NCBI RefSeq assembly: GCF_021398735.1
Contig: NZ_CP090349.1
Coordinates: forward strand, 688,501-752,500
Direction: 5' to 3'
Source of the DNA: Methylobacterium oryzae
GTDB lineage: Bacteria; Pseudomonadota; Alphaproteobacteria; Rhizobiales; Beijerinckiaceae
DNA: 64,000 bases
The notes beneath the pieces were generated by a model, which saw only the letters and a list, made by a program, of their open reading frames with translations, was not told the origin of the DNA and made no database searches. Position numbers and translations under genes: made by a program. Position 1 is the first letter of the stretch, and each line of letters starts with the position of its first letter. Below are positions 18,424 to 27,335 of the stretch, in pieces.

Positions 18424-19554
18424 ATGGCTGAGGACGCCGTCACCGGGATCCGCCTGCGGTCTGTCGCCCTGCCGCTGAGGACCCCGATCAGCGACGCCAA
18501 GGTGCTCACCGGCCGCCAGAAGCCGATGACCGAGATCGCGATCCTGTTCTGCGAGGTCGAGAGCCGGGAGGGCCATCGCGGCCTCGGAATCAGCTATTCC
18601 AAGCGCGCCGGCGGGCCGGGCCAGTTCGCCCATGCTCGCGAGATCGCTCCGGCGCTGCTCGGGGTGGATCCGAGCGACATCGCCAAGGCCTGGGACACGC
18701 TCGCCTGGGCCGGCGCCTCGGCCGGCCGCAGCGGCCTCGCCGTCCAGGCGATCGGTGCCTTCGACGTGGCCCTGTGGGATCTCAAGGCGCGGCGGGCCGG
18801 CCTGTCGCTCGCCAAGCTCCTCGGGGCGCAGCGCGACTCGGTGCGCTGCTACAACACCTCGGGCGGCTTCCTGCACACGCCGCTGGAGGAGCTGCTCGTC
18901 AACACCGACCACGCCCGGGCGAAGGGCATCGGCGGCGTCAAGCTGAAGGTCGGCCAGCCGGACTGGGCCGAGGATATCCGCCGGGTCTCGCGGGTGCGCG
19001 AGCATCTGGGCGACGCCTTCCCGCTCATGGTCGACGCCAACCAGCAATGGGACCGGCCGACCGCGATGCGGATGGGCCGGACCTTCGAGCGCTTCAACCT
19101 GATCTGGATCGAGGAGCCCCTCGACTGCCTGGATGCCGCCGGGCACGCGGCCCTGGCCGCCGCCCTCGACACGCCGGTCGCCACCGGCGAGATGCTGACG
19201 AGCGTCGCCGAGCACTGGGACTTCATCCGCCAGGGCGGCGCCGACTTCCTGATGCCCGACGCGCCGCGGGTCGGCGGCATCACGCCCTTCCTCAAGGTGG
19301 CGGCGCTCGCCGAGTTCGCCGGGCTGACGATCGCGCCGCACTTCTCGATGGAGCTGCACATCCACCTCGCCGCCGCGCTGCAGCGGGAGCCCTGGGTCGA
19401 GCATTTCGAGTGGCTGGAGCCGCTGTTCAACGAGCGGCTGGAGCTGGAGGACGGCCGCATGCGCGTGCCGACCCGGCCGGGCCTCGGCCTCTCCCTGAGC
19501 GAGCAGGCGCTGGCCTGGACGCGCGAGACCGCCGGGTTCGGCAGCCTCGGCTGA
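18424..19554 (+). CDS. mandelate racemase/muconate lactonizing enzyme family protein, probable acid-sugar dehydratase
   Basis: A 376-residue enolase-superfamily enzyme. KLKVG supplies the catalytic Lys pair, DANQQW, EEPL and GEM are the three metal-binding segments, and DAPRVGGIT plus APHFSMELH supply the His-Asp dyad of the mandelate racemase subgroup. The sequence is closest in feel to L-talarate/galactarate dehydratases, but the substrate cannot be fixed without comparison. It is a single gene after the sia operon, 198 bases downstream, with its own inverted-repeat-rich leader. Preceded by GGGAGGAA, so the ATG is secure. Confidence 0.85.
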   Translation: MAEDAVTGIRLRSVALPLRTPISDAKVLTGRQKPMTEIAILFCEVESREGHRGLGISYSKRAGGPGQFAHAREIAPALLGVDPSDIAKAWDTLAWAGASAGRSGLAVQAIGAFDVALWDLKARRAGLSLAKLLGAQRDSVRCYNTSGGFLHTPLEELLVNTDHARAKGIGGVKLKVGQPDWAEDIRRVSRVREHLGDAFPLMVDANQQWDRPTAMRMGRTFERFNLIWIEEPLDCLDAAGHAALAAALDTPVATGEMLTSVAEHWDFIRQGGADFLMPDAPRVGGITPFLKVAALAEFAGLTIAPHFSMELHIHLAAALQREPWVEHFEWLEPLFNERLELEDGRMRVPTRPGLGLSLSEQALAWTRETAGFGSLG

Positions 19555-20016
19555 GCGCACGGGGAGGGGACGCTCCGAGGCCGGCCGACCCGGATCGTCC
19601 GATCCTCCCCCCATCCCGCGGTGCGGCCGCGCGGCGGCCGCCTCGAAGGAGCTCTCCGCCGGGGCCGCGACGCGTCACCTCAGGACGAGGGTCGGACCTC
19701 GTCGTGCCGCGCTCCGCCCGAGCGGGCACAGCGAAGGCCCGTTCCGTCCCGACCACGCCGTCGGGCGGCCCACCGGGGCCGTGGACCGGAGCCGCCTGTA
19801 CCAGTGTCCGCCGCCCGGAATCGGCCGCCGGTGCGCGCGCGACGATATCCTGACCTGGAAAATGACATAGGCCGCTTTTTCAAGGCGGTCAGCGAAGTAA
19901 AACCGTGACCTTGTCGCGGGGTGGCGTCCGCGATCGATTGCCGATACGCTGCGTTTCTGTCGTCGCGATCCTCTCATTTGAAAATTTACAAAGAACAGAT
20001 CTGGAGTGACCGGTCC
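19555..20016. other. 462-base intergenic region upstream of hemP
   Basis: No supported gene. The first 280 bases are GC-rich and featureless. From about 19850 it becomes AT-richer, and 19976-20000 contains CATTTGAAAATTTACAAAG just before the hemP ribosome site. An iron-responsive operator (Irr, RirA or Fur) would be expected there, but I cannot match a consensus with confidence. Confidence 0.5.
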
Positions 20017-20193
20017 ATGTCGTGTGTCGAAGGAGAAGGTCATCGCCGCGTCCCGGGCGGCACGCGCGCGGGGCCCGGCGCGACGCGGCCGGTCGCGCGT
20101 TCCGAGGCGGCGGGCAAGATCGTCAACCGCCACGGCGATCACGCCTGTCGCCTGCGGCTGACCGCCGGCGCCGCGCCGATGCTGACCCGATGA
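20017..20193 (+). CDS. hemP: hemin uptake protein HemP
   Basis: A 58-residue protein whose last ~30 residues carry the HemP/HmuP pattern (GKIVNRHGDHACRLRLTAG, ending MLTR). HemP proteins are small regulators or accessory factors encoded with haem uptake genes; in several alpha- and betaproteobacteria they activate expression of the haem receptor. GGAG lies about 10 bases before the ATG. The stop overlaps the hmuT start (ATGA), which supports this frame and start. The N-terminal half is Arg/Gly-rich and poorly conserved. Confidence 0.75.
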   Translation: MSCVEGEGHRRVPGGTRAGPGATRPVARSEAAGKIVNRHGDHACRLRLTAGAAPMLTR

Positions 20194-21068
20194 GTCCTCC
20201 CGGCCATCTGTCGCGCCGCGCGCTCCTGGCCGCCGCGGCGGCCGGGGCGCTCGTCCCGCGCGCCGCCGCCGCGCAGGCGGCCGCCCGCATCGCCGCCCTG
20301 GGCGGGGCCGTCACCGAGATCCTCTACCGCCTCGGCGCCGGCGGCCGGATCGTCGCGGTCGACACGACCAGCCTCTACCCGCCCGAGGCGCTGCGCGAGA
20401 AGCCGAGTGTCGGCTACCTGCGGGCGCTCTCGGCCGAGGGCCTTCTGGCGCAGCAGCCCGACCTGATCATCGCCGCCGAGGGGGCCGGGCCGCCGGCCGT
20501 CCTGGCGCAGCTGCGCGAGGCCGGGCTGCGCGTCGAGACGGTGACGGAGCCGCCGAATCCCGAGGGCGTGCTGGACAAGATCGAGACGGTCGGGCGCCTC
20601 GCCGGCCTGGAGCGCGAGGCCGAGGCGCTCGAGACCGAGGTCCGCGCGCGCTTCGCCGACCTCGCGACCCGGCGCGCCCGGATCGCCCGGGCGGCCCGGG
20701 CCCTCGTCGTCCTGTCGGTCCAGGGCGGCCGGACCGTCGTCGGCGGCACCGGCTCCTCGGCGGACGGCATCCTGGCCCTGGCGGGCATCGGCAACGCGGC
20801 CGCGGGCCTGGAAGGCTTCAAGCCGATGACCGACGAGGCCATCGTGGCCGCCGCCCCCGACGCGGTGGTGATGATGCAGAACGGGCCCGAGCCGCCGAAG
20901 CCCGAGAGCATCTTCTCCCCCGGCACGGCCCTCGGCCAGACGCCGGCGGCGGCGCGGGGGCGGCTGGTGGCCATGGACGGCCTCTACCTCCTCGGGTTCG
21001 GGCCGCGCACGCCCGAGGCCGCCACCGACCTGATGCGGGCGCTCTACCCGGACCTGCCGCGTGACTGA
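20190..21068 (+). CDS. hmuT: hemin ABC transporter substrate-binding protein
   Basis: A 292-residue periplasmic haem-binding protein with a twin-arginine-like signal (LSRRALLAAAAAGALVPRAAA). Family motifs are ALGGAVTEILYRLGAGGRIV, VDTTSLYPP with the likely Tyr haem ligand, PSVGYLRALSAEGLL and GRLVAMDGLYLLGFGPRTPEAA. It starts within the hemP stop and lies 24 bases before hmuU. It should pass haem from the periplasm to HmuUV. Confidence 0.92.
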   Translation: MSPPGHLSRRALLAAAAAGALVPRAAAAQAAARIAALGGAVTEILYRLGAGGRIVAVDTTSLYPPEALREKPSVGYLRALSAEGLLAQQPDLIIAAEGAGPPAVLAQLREAGLRVETVTEPPNPEGVLDKIETVGRLAGLEREAEALETEVRARFADLATRRARIARAARALVVLSVQGGRTVVGGTGSSADGILALAGIGNAAAGLEGFKPMTDEAIVAAAPDAVVMMQNGPEPPKPESIFSPGTALGQTPAAARGRLVAMDGLYLLGFGPRTPEAATDLMRALYPDLPRD

Positions 21069-21092
21069 GCCGCGCGGCGGCGGGCGGGGCGC

Positions 21093-22136
21093 GTGAGCCG
21101 CCGCGCGGCGCCCTGGGTGCTGGGTGTCCTGGCGGCCCTGGTGCTCGCCGCCGCCCTGCTCTCGGTGAGCCTCGGGGCGATCCCCATCCCGCCGGACCGG
21201 GTCTTCGCGGTCCTGATCGGGGAGGGGAGCGATCCGGCCCGCGCCCGCGACGGGCTTGTGATCCTCTCGATCCGCCTGCCCCGCACCCTGCTCGGGCTGC
21301 TGGTCGGGGCCGGGCTGGCGGTCTCGGGGGCGCTGATGCAGGGGCTGTTCCGCAACCCCCTGGCCGATCCGGCGCTGGTCGGGGTCTCGTCGGGGGCGGG
21401 GCTCGCGGCCGCGGTGATCATCGTCCTGGGCGACCGGATCCTCGCCGGGCTGGGGCTTCCCGGGCCGCTGCCCTACGCCGCGCTGCCGGCCGGAGCCTTC
21501 CTCGGCGGCCTGTGCGCGACCCTCATCCTCTACGCCCTCGCCACCCGGTCCGGGCGCACCGCGGTGGCGACGATGCTGCTCGCGGGGATCGCGCTGGGGG
21601 CGCTGAGCGGCGCGCTGACCGGCCTGCTGACCTTCGTCAGCGACGACCGGCAACTGCGCGATCTCGCCTTCTGGTCCCTGGGCAGCCTCGGCGGGGCCAC
21701 CTGGTCCAAGGTCGCGGCCTCGGCGCCGCTGATCCTGCCGGTGCTGGCCGCGGTCCCGCTCCTCGGCCGCGGCCTGAACGCCCTCGTCCTCGGCGAGGCC
21801 GAGGCGTTCCATCTCGGCGTCCCGGTGGAGCGGCTGAAGCGCGCCTGCATCGTGCTGGTGGCGGTCGCGGTGGGCGCCAGCGTGGCGGCGGCGGGGGTGA
21901 TCGGCTTCGTCGGCCTCGTGGTGCCGCACGCCCTGCGGCTGCTGATCGGCCCGGGGCACCGGCTGCTGCTGCCGGCCTCGGCACTCCTCGGCGGCGCCTT
22001 CCTGGTCCTCGCCGACGTGGTGGCGCGCCGCGTCGCCGCGCCCGCCGAGCTGCCGATCGGGATCGTCACAGCGCTGGTCGGCGCGCCGGTCTTCCTGTGG
22101 CTGCTTCTCGGCCGGGTGCGACCGGACGATGTCTGA
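21093..22136 (+). CDS. hmuU: hemin ABC transporter permease (FecCD family)
   Basis: A 347-residue permease with about ten hydrophobic segments. It has RLPRTLLGLLVGAGLAVSG, LMQGLFRNPLADPALVGVSSG and IGFVGLVVPHALRLLIGP, typical of BtuC/FecCD haem permeases. The GTG start follows GGGCGGGG. The end of the gene holds the first of three ATGTCTGA octamers spaced exactly 10 bases apart. Confidence 0.93.
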   Translation: MSRRAAPWVLGVLAALVLAAALLSVSLGAIPIPPDRVFAVLIGEGSDPARARDGLVILSIRLPRTLLGLLVGAGLAVSGALMQGLFRNPLADPALVGVSSGAGLAAAVIIVLGDRILAGLGLPGPLPYAALPAGAFLGGLCATLILYALATRSGRTAVATMLLAGIALGALSGALTGLLTFVSDDRQLRDLAFWSLGSLGGATWSKVAASAPLILPVLAAVPLLGRGLNALVLGEAEAFHLGVPVERLKRACIVLVAVAVGASVAAAGVIGFVGLVVPHALRLLIGPGHRLLLPASALLGGAFLVLADVVARRVAAPAELPIGIVTALVGAPVFLWLLLGRVRPDDV

Positions 22137-22156
22137 CGATGTCTGACAATGTCTGA
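22129..22156 (+). repeat. three ATGTCTGA octamers at the hmuU-hmuV junction
   Basis: ATGTCTGA occurs at 22129, 22139 and 22149. The first contains the hmuU stop, the second would encode only a five-codon peptide, and the third is the hmuV start. The 10-base period gives three frames in turn. It may be slippage-generated repeat and could affect re-initiation at hmuV. Confidence 0.7.
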
Positions 22157-22970
22157 TCCGGCCCTGCTCACGGCCCGCGACCTGACCGTCACGGTGGCGG
22201 GGCGCGACCTCGTGCGCGACGTCTCCCTGGCGGTGGCGGGCGGCACCCTGCAGGTGATCGTCGGCCCCAACGGGGCCGGCAAGTCGACCCTCGTCCGCCT
22301 GCTCAGCGGCGCCATGGGCCCGACCCGGGGCAGCGTCGCCTATGACGGTGCGCCCGTGGCGACGATCCCGCCCTGGCGCCTCGCCGCGACGCGGGCGGTG
22401 CTGCCGCAGGCGGCGCGCCTCGCCTTCCCGTTCGCGGCGGCCGAGGTCGCCCGGATCGGCCTCGACGGCATCGGCCGGGGCCTCGGGGCCCGCGACCGGG
22501 CGGCGATCCTGGCCCGGGCCCTCGCGCGGGCCGACGTGGCGCATCTCGCCGACCGGGCCTACCCGACCCTCTCGGGCGGGGAGCAGGCGCGGGTGCAGTT
22601 CGCCCGCGTGCTCTGCCAGCTGGAGGCCGGCCGCACGGTGGCGGACCGGCAGGTGCTGTTCCTCGACGAGCCGACCGCGAGCCTCGACCTCCGGCACCAG
22701 GGCGCGCTGCTCGACGCCGCCGCCGGGCTGGCGGCGACCGGCGTCGCCGTGGTGGCGATCCTCCACGACCTCAACCTCGCGGCCGCCTACGCCGACCGGC
22801 TGCTGGTGCTGGACGGGGGCCGGCTGGTCGCCAGCGGGCGGCCGGCCGAGGTCCTGACCGACGACCTCATCGCCGGGGTCTTCGGCGTCCGCTGGCCGGT
22901 CGGGCGGGTGCCGCCGGGCGGTCAGCCCTTCCTGCTACCGCACCGGGGCGCGCCCGGTCGGCGCGGCTAG
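22149..22970 (+). CDS. hmuV: hemin ABC transporter ATP-binding protein
   Basis: A 273-residue ATPase with Walker A GPNGAGKS (39-46), signature LSGGEQAR, Walker B VLFLDEP and the HmuV-type DLRHQ and ILHDLNLAAAYADR stretches. It energises haem import with HmuTU. Its TAG stop overlaps the TAG stop of the convergent glycosyltransferase in a shared CTAG. Confidence 0.93.
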   Translation: MSDPALLTARDLTVTVAGRDLVRDVSLAVAGGTLQVIVGPNGAGKSTLVRLLSGAMGPTRGSVAYDGAPVATIPPWRLAATRAVLPQAARLAFPFAAAEVARIGLDGIGRGLGARDRAAILARALARADVAHLADRAYPTLSGGEQARVQFARVLCQLEAGRTVADRQVLFLDEPTASLDLRHQGALLDAAAGLAATGVAVVAILHDLNLAAAYADRLLVLDGGRLVASGRPAEVLTDDLIAGVFGVRWPVGRVPPGGQPFLLPHRGAPGRRG

Positions 22971-23899
22971 CGATAGCGCGACGGGTGGTATTCCCGGTAG
23001 CTCAGGCCGATCACGGCCGCGAGCAGGCCGGCTCCCCGGCACAGCGTGTAGCCGCCGCCGATCAGGGTCGCCGGCCTGAGGGACAGGCCGGCGATCCCGA
23101 GCCGCAGAAGGCCGCCGCCGAGGCGCACGAAGCCGCGGCCCGCGTTGGCGAGCCGGCCGCCCACCGTTTCCGGGCGGAGCCGGCCGAGATAGGCCTCGAC
23201 GCTGCCGCTGCGGTACCAGCGCGCCAGCAGCCAGCGCACCCGCATCCGGTGCGTCGGGATGCTGTCGTAGACCACGGCCGTCTCGGCCCAGGCGATCCGG
23301 TGCCCGGCGAGCATCAGGGCCCGGAAGAAGAACGTGTCCTCGCCGCCCATCGTGTTGAAGCGCATGTCGAAGGACAGGCCCAGCGCCCGGATCACCCGCA
23401 GGTCCAGGAGCGCGTTGGCGGTGTAGCCGTCCTCCACGTAGCCGTCGCGGACCGGCAGGCGCTTGGCGAAGAAGCCCCCGGCGGCCGCCCAGGCGGGCGG
23501 AACCCGGTCGAAGAACGGCACGACCGGCCCGACGCAGGCCGCGACGCCCGCGGCGAGGGCGGTCTCGAGCAGGTTGTGGAGCCAGTCGCGGTCGGGAAAC
23601 TCGTCGTCGTCGATCAGAGCGACCCAGTCCGCGCCGGCCGCGGAGGCCTCAGCGAGGCTGCGGTTGCGGACCGCGGCGAGGCCGCGGGTCTCCTCCCGGG
23701 CGTAGGTGACGGGGAAGCGGCCGGTCGCCCGGTAGGCCTCCACCACCGGGACGGCGGCGCGGCTGCGCCCGTTGTCGATGATCAGGATGCGCAGGGCGGT
23801 CTCTGCGAGGCTGCCGAGCCGCTGCTGGTCCAGGGCCTTGAGCAGGCGCGCCAGCCCCACGGGCCGCTCGCAGGTGCAGATGCAGATGCACAGGCGCAT
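22967..23899 (-). CDS. family 2 glycosyltransferase, ExoM-like
   Basis: A 310-residue GT-A enzyme. The N-terminus LCICICTCERPVGLARLL and the metal-binding IDDDEFPDRDWL resemble succinoglycan glucosyltransferase ExoM, as does the long C-terminal region with MGGEDTFFFRAL. Expected to act at the cytoplasmic face of the inner membrane, extending a lipid-linked exopolysaccharide repeat unit. It starts 4 bases after the stop of the ExoO-like gene and forms an operon with it. The exact sugar added is unknown. Confidence 0.8.
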   Translation of the reverse strand: MRLCICICTCERPVGLARLLKALDQQRLGSLAETALRILIIDNGRSRAAVPVVEAYRATGRFPVTYAREETRGLAAVRNRSLAEASAAGADWVALIDDDEFPDRDWLHNLLETALAAGVAACVGPVVPFFDRVPPAWAAAGGFFAKRLPVRDGYVEDGYTANALLDLRVIRALGLSFDMRFNTMGGEDTFFFRALMLAGHRIAWAETAVVYDSIPTHRMRVRWLLARWYRSGSVEAYLGRLRPETVGGRLANAGRGFVRLGGGLLRLGIAGLSLRPATLIGGGYTLCRGAGLLAAVIGLSYREYHPSRYR

Positions 23900-23903
23900 C
23901 GTC

Positions 23904-24938
23904 TTACCTCTGTCCGATCGGGTGGGCGTGCGGCCGCGGCCGCAGGCGCTTGCCCGCCGCCGCCAGCAGCGTCGCGGCCAGGAACCGCCAGATCCGGGGA
24001 TGCCGGAGCGCCAGGGTCGCGCCCGCGCGCCAGCGGCCGGCCTGGGCCGCCTCGATGACCTGGGCGATCAGCCGCGTCACCGCGAGGCCGTCGCGGTAGG
24101 CGCGGCTGCCGTGGCGGATCTCGGCGGAGCGCGACCGCGCCTCGGCGAGGCGGCCGTGCTCGGCCCGGGCCGCGAAGGCCGCGTCGAGGCGCGCGATGTC
24201 GGCCTGGCGCAGCCGGTGCGACAGGGAGGTGGGCCCGCGCCGGTAGCCGTAGCCCGCGTAGGTGGTGACCACGAACCGCGCCCCCGCCGCGAGGGCTTCC
24301 AGGCACAGCAGGAAATCTTCCCCGATCCGGACGCCCTCGTCGTACCGGATGCCGTGCCGGCGCAGAATCTCGGCGCGCATCATGGGCTTGAGGTAGCCGA
24401 GCTTGGTCACCCGGCTGAGCAGCTGGTTGCTGGCGATGTACTTGGCGAGGTCGATCTCGAACAGGTACGGCTCCCGGCCCCCCTCCAGCATGCCCGGCCC
24501 CTGCGGGTCGAACATGTCGGTGAACGGGATCGGGTTGTCGGCGACGATGTCGGCATCCGCCGCGAGCGCGAGATCGAGCAGGGTTCGGGTGCGGTCGGGC
24601 AGGATCAGGTCGTCGGCGTCGAGGATCGCGATCCACCGGCCCCGGGCGGCGTTCAGCGCCGCGTTCCGGGCGCTCGACGGGCCCCGGGGCGTGCCCGGTC
24701 CGGCATCGGCGAGAGGAATGACGCGAACCCGCGGATCGGCTTCCGCCAGGCGCGCCAGCACGGAGGCGGTCCCGTCCCGCGAGCCGTCATCGACCGCCAC
24801 CACCTCCACGGCGACGCCGGTCTGGGCGAGGGCGGAACGGATGGCCGTCTCGATCCAGGGCGCCGCGTCGTGCGCGGCCATGATGAAGGAGACGTCCACG
24901 AAGGTGCCCCGAGCATCGGACAAGAGTTGATCCGCCAT
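23904..24938 (-). CDS. family 2 glycosyltransferase, ExoO-like
   Basis: A 344-residue GT2 enzyme with VSFIMAAHDAAPWIETAI at the N-terminus, VVAVDDGSRDGT as the nucleotide-binding strand and ILDADD as the metal site. RWIAILDADD and IVADNP resemble succinoglycan protein ExoO. It is paralogous to the gene at 29755 (shared GY/FLKP-I/M-MR and GLRYD-type stretches). The ATG at 24938 follows AGGAAG with 5 bases spacing; the frame stays open much further upstream but without a ribosome site. Confidence 0.8.
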   Translation of the reverse strand: MADQLLSDARGTFVDVSFIMAAHDAAPWIETAIRSALAQTGVAVEVVAVDDGSRDGTASVLARLAEADPRVRVIPLADAGPGTPRGPSSARNAALNAARGRWIAILDADDLILPDRTRTLLDLALAADADIVADNPIPFTDMFDPQGPGMLEGGREPYLFEIDLAKYIASNQLLSRVTKLGYLKPMMRAEILRRHGIRYDEGVRIGEDFLLCLEALAAGARFVVTTYAGYGYRRGPTSLSHRLRQADIARLDAAFAARAEHGRLAEARSRSAEIRHGSRAYRDGLAVTRLIAQVIEAAQAGRWRAGATLALRHPRIWRFLAATLLAAAGKRLRPRPHAHPIGQR

Positions 24939-25478
24939 CGCGCTTCCTGGGCCGCCGGGCGCGGCCTCCGAGACCGCCCCCGACTTTGGCCGGAAGCGAT
25001 CGGCGCGCACGACGCTCAAAGGGCGTAGGGCGGCCGCCATCCCCTCCCATTGCGGGGGATGGCCCCGACGGCCGGAACAGGTCAGTGCGTGTCGGGGGCT
25101 GTGTCGCCCGCGGGGCGGGAATTCCGGACGCTGAGGCCCTTCGCCAAAATCGTCCGGACGTGGGCGCGCAATTTTTGTTTTCTCTCCGCCGAGGCAGGAG
25201 AATCTTTTTTGAGGCTCGAATCGCCGGAGGCTGCCATGTCGAACGCCCCTGAGGCCCGTCACCGCGCGCCGCCATCGCCGAAGCGGCCGCAAGGGTGATC
25301 GGCGATACCTATAATGGATTATTTGGCTGGAATCTCGACATTATTGCAACGCAACCAACGAAAACAGTTTTGATGTTTGTTAAGGTTTATGTCTCCTACT
25401 GAGCATTGTCGGACGTGGGCGAACTACGTAGGTAGTATCCGAGGGCCCTCCCGAGGGCGGAAATCAGGGAGGAGATGA
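24939..25478. other. 540-base divergent intergenic region, AT-rich in its right half
   Basis: No supported gene. The left half is GC-rich. From about 25295 to 25420 the sequence is strikingly AT-rich for this genome (for example GATGTTTGTTAAGGTTTATG), consistent with promoters or binding of an H-NS/MucR-like protein. The palindrome at 25423-25436 is listed separately. Confidence 0.6.
25423..25436. promoter_or_regulatory. candidate operator, ACTACGTA-type palindrome, site 1
   Basis: ACTACGTAGGTAGT pairs at six of seven positions. It lies 43 bases before the DUF6894 gene start, in an AT-rich promoter-like region. A longer palindrome sharing ACTACGTA and a following GTA is upstream of the LuxR-type regulator (35667-35684), so a common regulator is plausible. 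Confidence 0.45.
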
Positions 25479-25700
25479 GTGCCCAGTCGCTTCTATTTCG
25501 ACATCGAGAACGGCGAGGAGACGATCCGCGACGCGCAGGGCGTGGAAGCCGCGGACTTGGCCGAGGCGCTCGCGGAGGCCCGCAGCGTGATCGACGAAAT
25601 GGCGGGTGAACTGGAGGTCGCGGGACCGGCCGGCGCGTGGACGCTCGTCGTGCGCGACGCCACCGGCGCGGAGGTCGGCCGGGTGCCGATCAAGGGCTGA
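25479..25700 (+). CDS. DUF6894 family protein, copy 1
   Basis: A 73-residue protein of the DUF6894 type: RFYFDIENGEETIRDAQGVE at the N-terminus, AEARSVIDEMAGEL in the middle and WTLVVRDATG at the end. The family is small, cytoplasmic and of unknown function, and is often multicopy in Methylobacterium and Bradyrhizobium. The GTG start is set by the strong AGGGAGGAG immediately upstream. A second copy of identical length is at 32239-32460. Confidence 0.8.
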   Translation: MPSRFYFDIENGEETIRDAQGVEAADLAEALAEARSVIDEMAGELEVAGPAGAWTLVVRDATGAEVGRVPIKG

Positions 25701-25720
25701 GCCGGGGACGCGCGAGCGGA

Positions 25721-26797
25721 TTACGGGCCGACCAGCGCGGAGGCGCCGACCCGCCGGCGCGGGGCCCGCAGCAGCCGGCGTGCGGGCCGCTCCAGGAGCC
25801 GCCACGACAGTTCGGCCAGCAGCAGCGTCAGCATCAGGTCGAGCGCCATGGAGACCGAGCGCGGTCCGGCGACGTCGAGGCCGACGAGGGCCAGCACCCG
25901 CTCCGCGTGGAGCGGCACGTGGAACAGGTAGGCGGCGTAGCTGATCACGCCGATCCGGCGCAGCCACGGGATCTCCAGGAGGGCGACCGCGCGGCCCTCT
26001 CGCGCCTCGACCACCTGCAGCAGCAGCAGCGCCGCCAGGACGCCGCTGAGGCGGCCGAGAACGAGCCACCAGCCGGTCGGCGCGATCAGGAGCGGCAGGG
26101 CCACGAACAGGGCCAGCACGCCGGCCAGGGCGGCGTCGCGGGCGAGCCAGGCCGGGAGCGGCCGGGTGCGCAGGCCGGCGAGGCCGCCCAGCGCGATCAG
26201 TCCGACATTGGCCAGGGTGTCGACGTCGAAGCACCGCGGCGCAGCGCCCGCCCGCCACAGGGCACCGTGCGCCAGGACGCTGATCCCGACCAGGAGCCAG
26301 CACAGCGTGCCGAGGTGGCGCCGCGGCAGGAACAGGGCCGCCGGCGCGAACAGCAGGTAGAATTGCTGCTCGACCGCGAGGCTCCAGAGATGGCCGAGCT
26401 CGGTGCCCCAGCCGTTCAGCTCGATGTAGATGTTGGTGACGTAGAACCACGTCGCGAGCTTGAACGCGTCGTTGCCGAGACTGGCCGGGTCGCCGGTCCG
26501 GACCGTGTAGAGCACGAACAGGAAGACGTAGTAGACCGGCACGATCCGGGCGACGCGATTCCGGTAGAACAGCCCGAGGCTGCCGAGCGGGGTCGACGCG
26601 CCCGCCTCCACGGCCGTGCGGGCCGCGGCGAGGATCCGGACGATCAGGAAGCCGCTCAGGACGAAGAACAGCCACACGCCGGCCGTGCCGAGGGCCTCGG
26701 TCCTCGGGCTCGGCGCCTTGTGGCTGACGAAGACCATCAGGAACGCCAGGGCCCGCAGGCCGTCGAACCCGTTGATGCGGCGCTCTGAAGGGGCCAC
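25721..26797 (-). CDS. acyltransferase family 3 membrane protein
   Basis: A 358-residue integral membrane acyltransferase with about ten hydrophobic segments. INGFDGLRALAFLMVFVSHKAP contains the conserved R-x-x-A and catalytic His26, and VWLFFVLSGFLIVRIL is the second family motif; EQQFYLLFAPA is the third. Enzymes of this family (ExoZ/OafA) add acetyl or succinyl groups to surface polysaccharides. Between glycosyltransferase genes, decoration of the exopolysaccharide is the likely role. Confidence 0.85.
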   Translation of the reverse strand: MAPSERRINGFDGLRALAFLMVFVSHKAPSPRTEALGTAGVWLFFVLSGFLIVRILAAARTAVEAGASTPLGSLGLFYRNRVARIVPVYYVFLFVLYTVRTGDPASLGNDAFKLATWFYVTNIYIELNGWGTELGHLWSLAVEQQFYLLFAPAALFLPRRHLGTLCWLLVGISVLAHGALWRAGAAPRCFDVDTLANVGLIALGGLAGLRTRPLPAWLARDAALAGVLALFVALPLLIAPTGWWLVLGRLSGVLAALLLLQVVEAREGRAVALLEIPWLRRIGVISYAAYLFHVPLHAERVLALVGLDVAGPRSVSMALDLMLTLLLAELSWRLLERPARRLLRAPRRRVGASALVGP

Positions 26798-26971
26798 GGC
26801 GCGTCCTGTCCGGTGATCGACCGCGCCGCGCCGGGGCAGAACGCGCCCGCGCGGCCGGGTCCGGCCGGGAGGGCCGGGCAGCCCGGTTTAGACCGGCCCC
26901 CGCGCGGGGGCCCTTACCTCGATCGGCGGACGGGACCTCCCCGAAAGCGGTCCCGCCGCCCGGTAGGGCCG

Positions 26972-27124
26972 TCAGCGGCGGCGGATGAGCAGGACGACGA
27001 GGCCGACGGCGACGGCCGCCCCGGCCTGGGCGGCCAGCAGCGCGAGCAGGAACCCCTTCGGTAGAACAACCGCGAAACCGATCGCTCCTCCAATCAGTGC
27101 AGCGAACACCAGCACGACCAGCAA
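26972..27124 (-). CDS. small two-helix membrane protein, unknown
   Basis: A 50-residue hydrophobic protein with two predicted membrane helices (LVVLVFAALIGGAIGFAVVL and LLALLAAQAGAAVAVGLVVL) and a basic C-terminus (IRRR). The TTG start at 27124 is favoured by GGAGGT 6 bases upstream; the frame is open further but the upstream part is low-complexity. I do not recognise a family. It is divergent from the priming glycosyltransferase gene at 27336. Confidence 0.55.
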   Translation of the reverse strand: MLVVLVFAALIGGAIGFAVVLPKGFLLALLAAQAGAAVAVGLVVLLIRRR

Positions 27125-27335
27125 CGCCTTACCTCCATTGATGGATCGGCGGCCGTCTTGTTGCCGAACCGGTCGTGGGCCCAGTGTTGTCGCAAGGGTT
27201 CCGCCTGCGATCGACGCCCCTTCGGACCGGCCGAGCGCCGCCGAAGCCGGCTGCGGCGAGGCTGGCCGAACCGGCCGGCTGCGCACGTCGCTCCGCAAGT
27301 TCCGATCCCGTCTCACCCCGAGTCAAGGAGCCGAC

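Noticed and set aside
19840..20016. A Fur or Irr box upstream of hemP
   Set aside because: AT-rich sequence is present but does not match a consensus well enough to call a site.
20139..22766. 875-codon minus-strand frame across hmuT, hmuU and hmuV
   Set aside because: Highly charged low-complexity antisense of well-supported genes.
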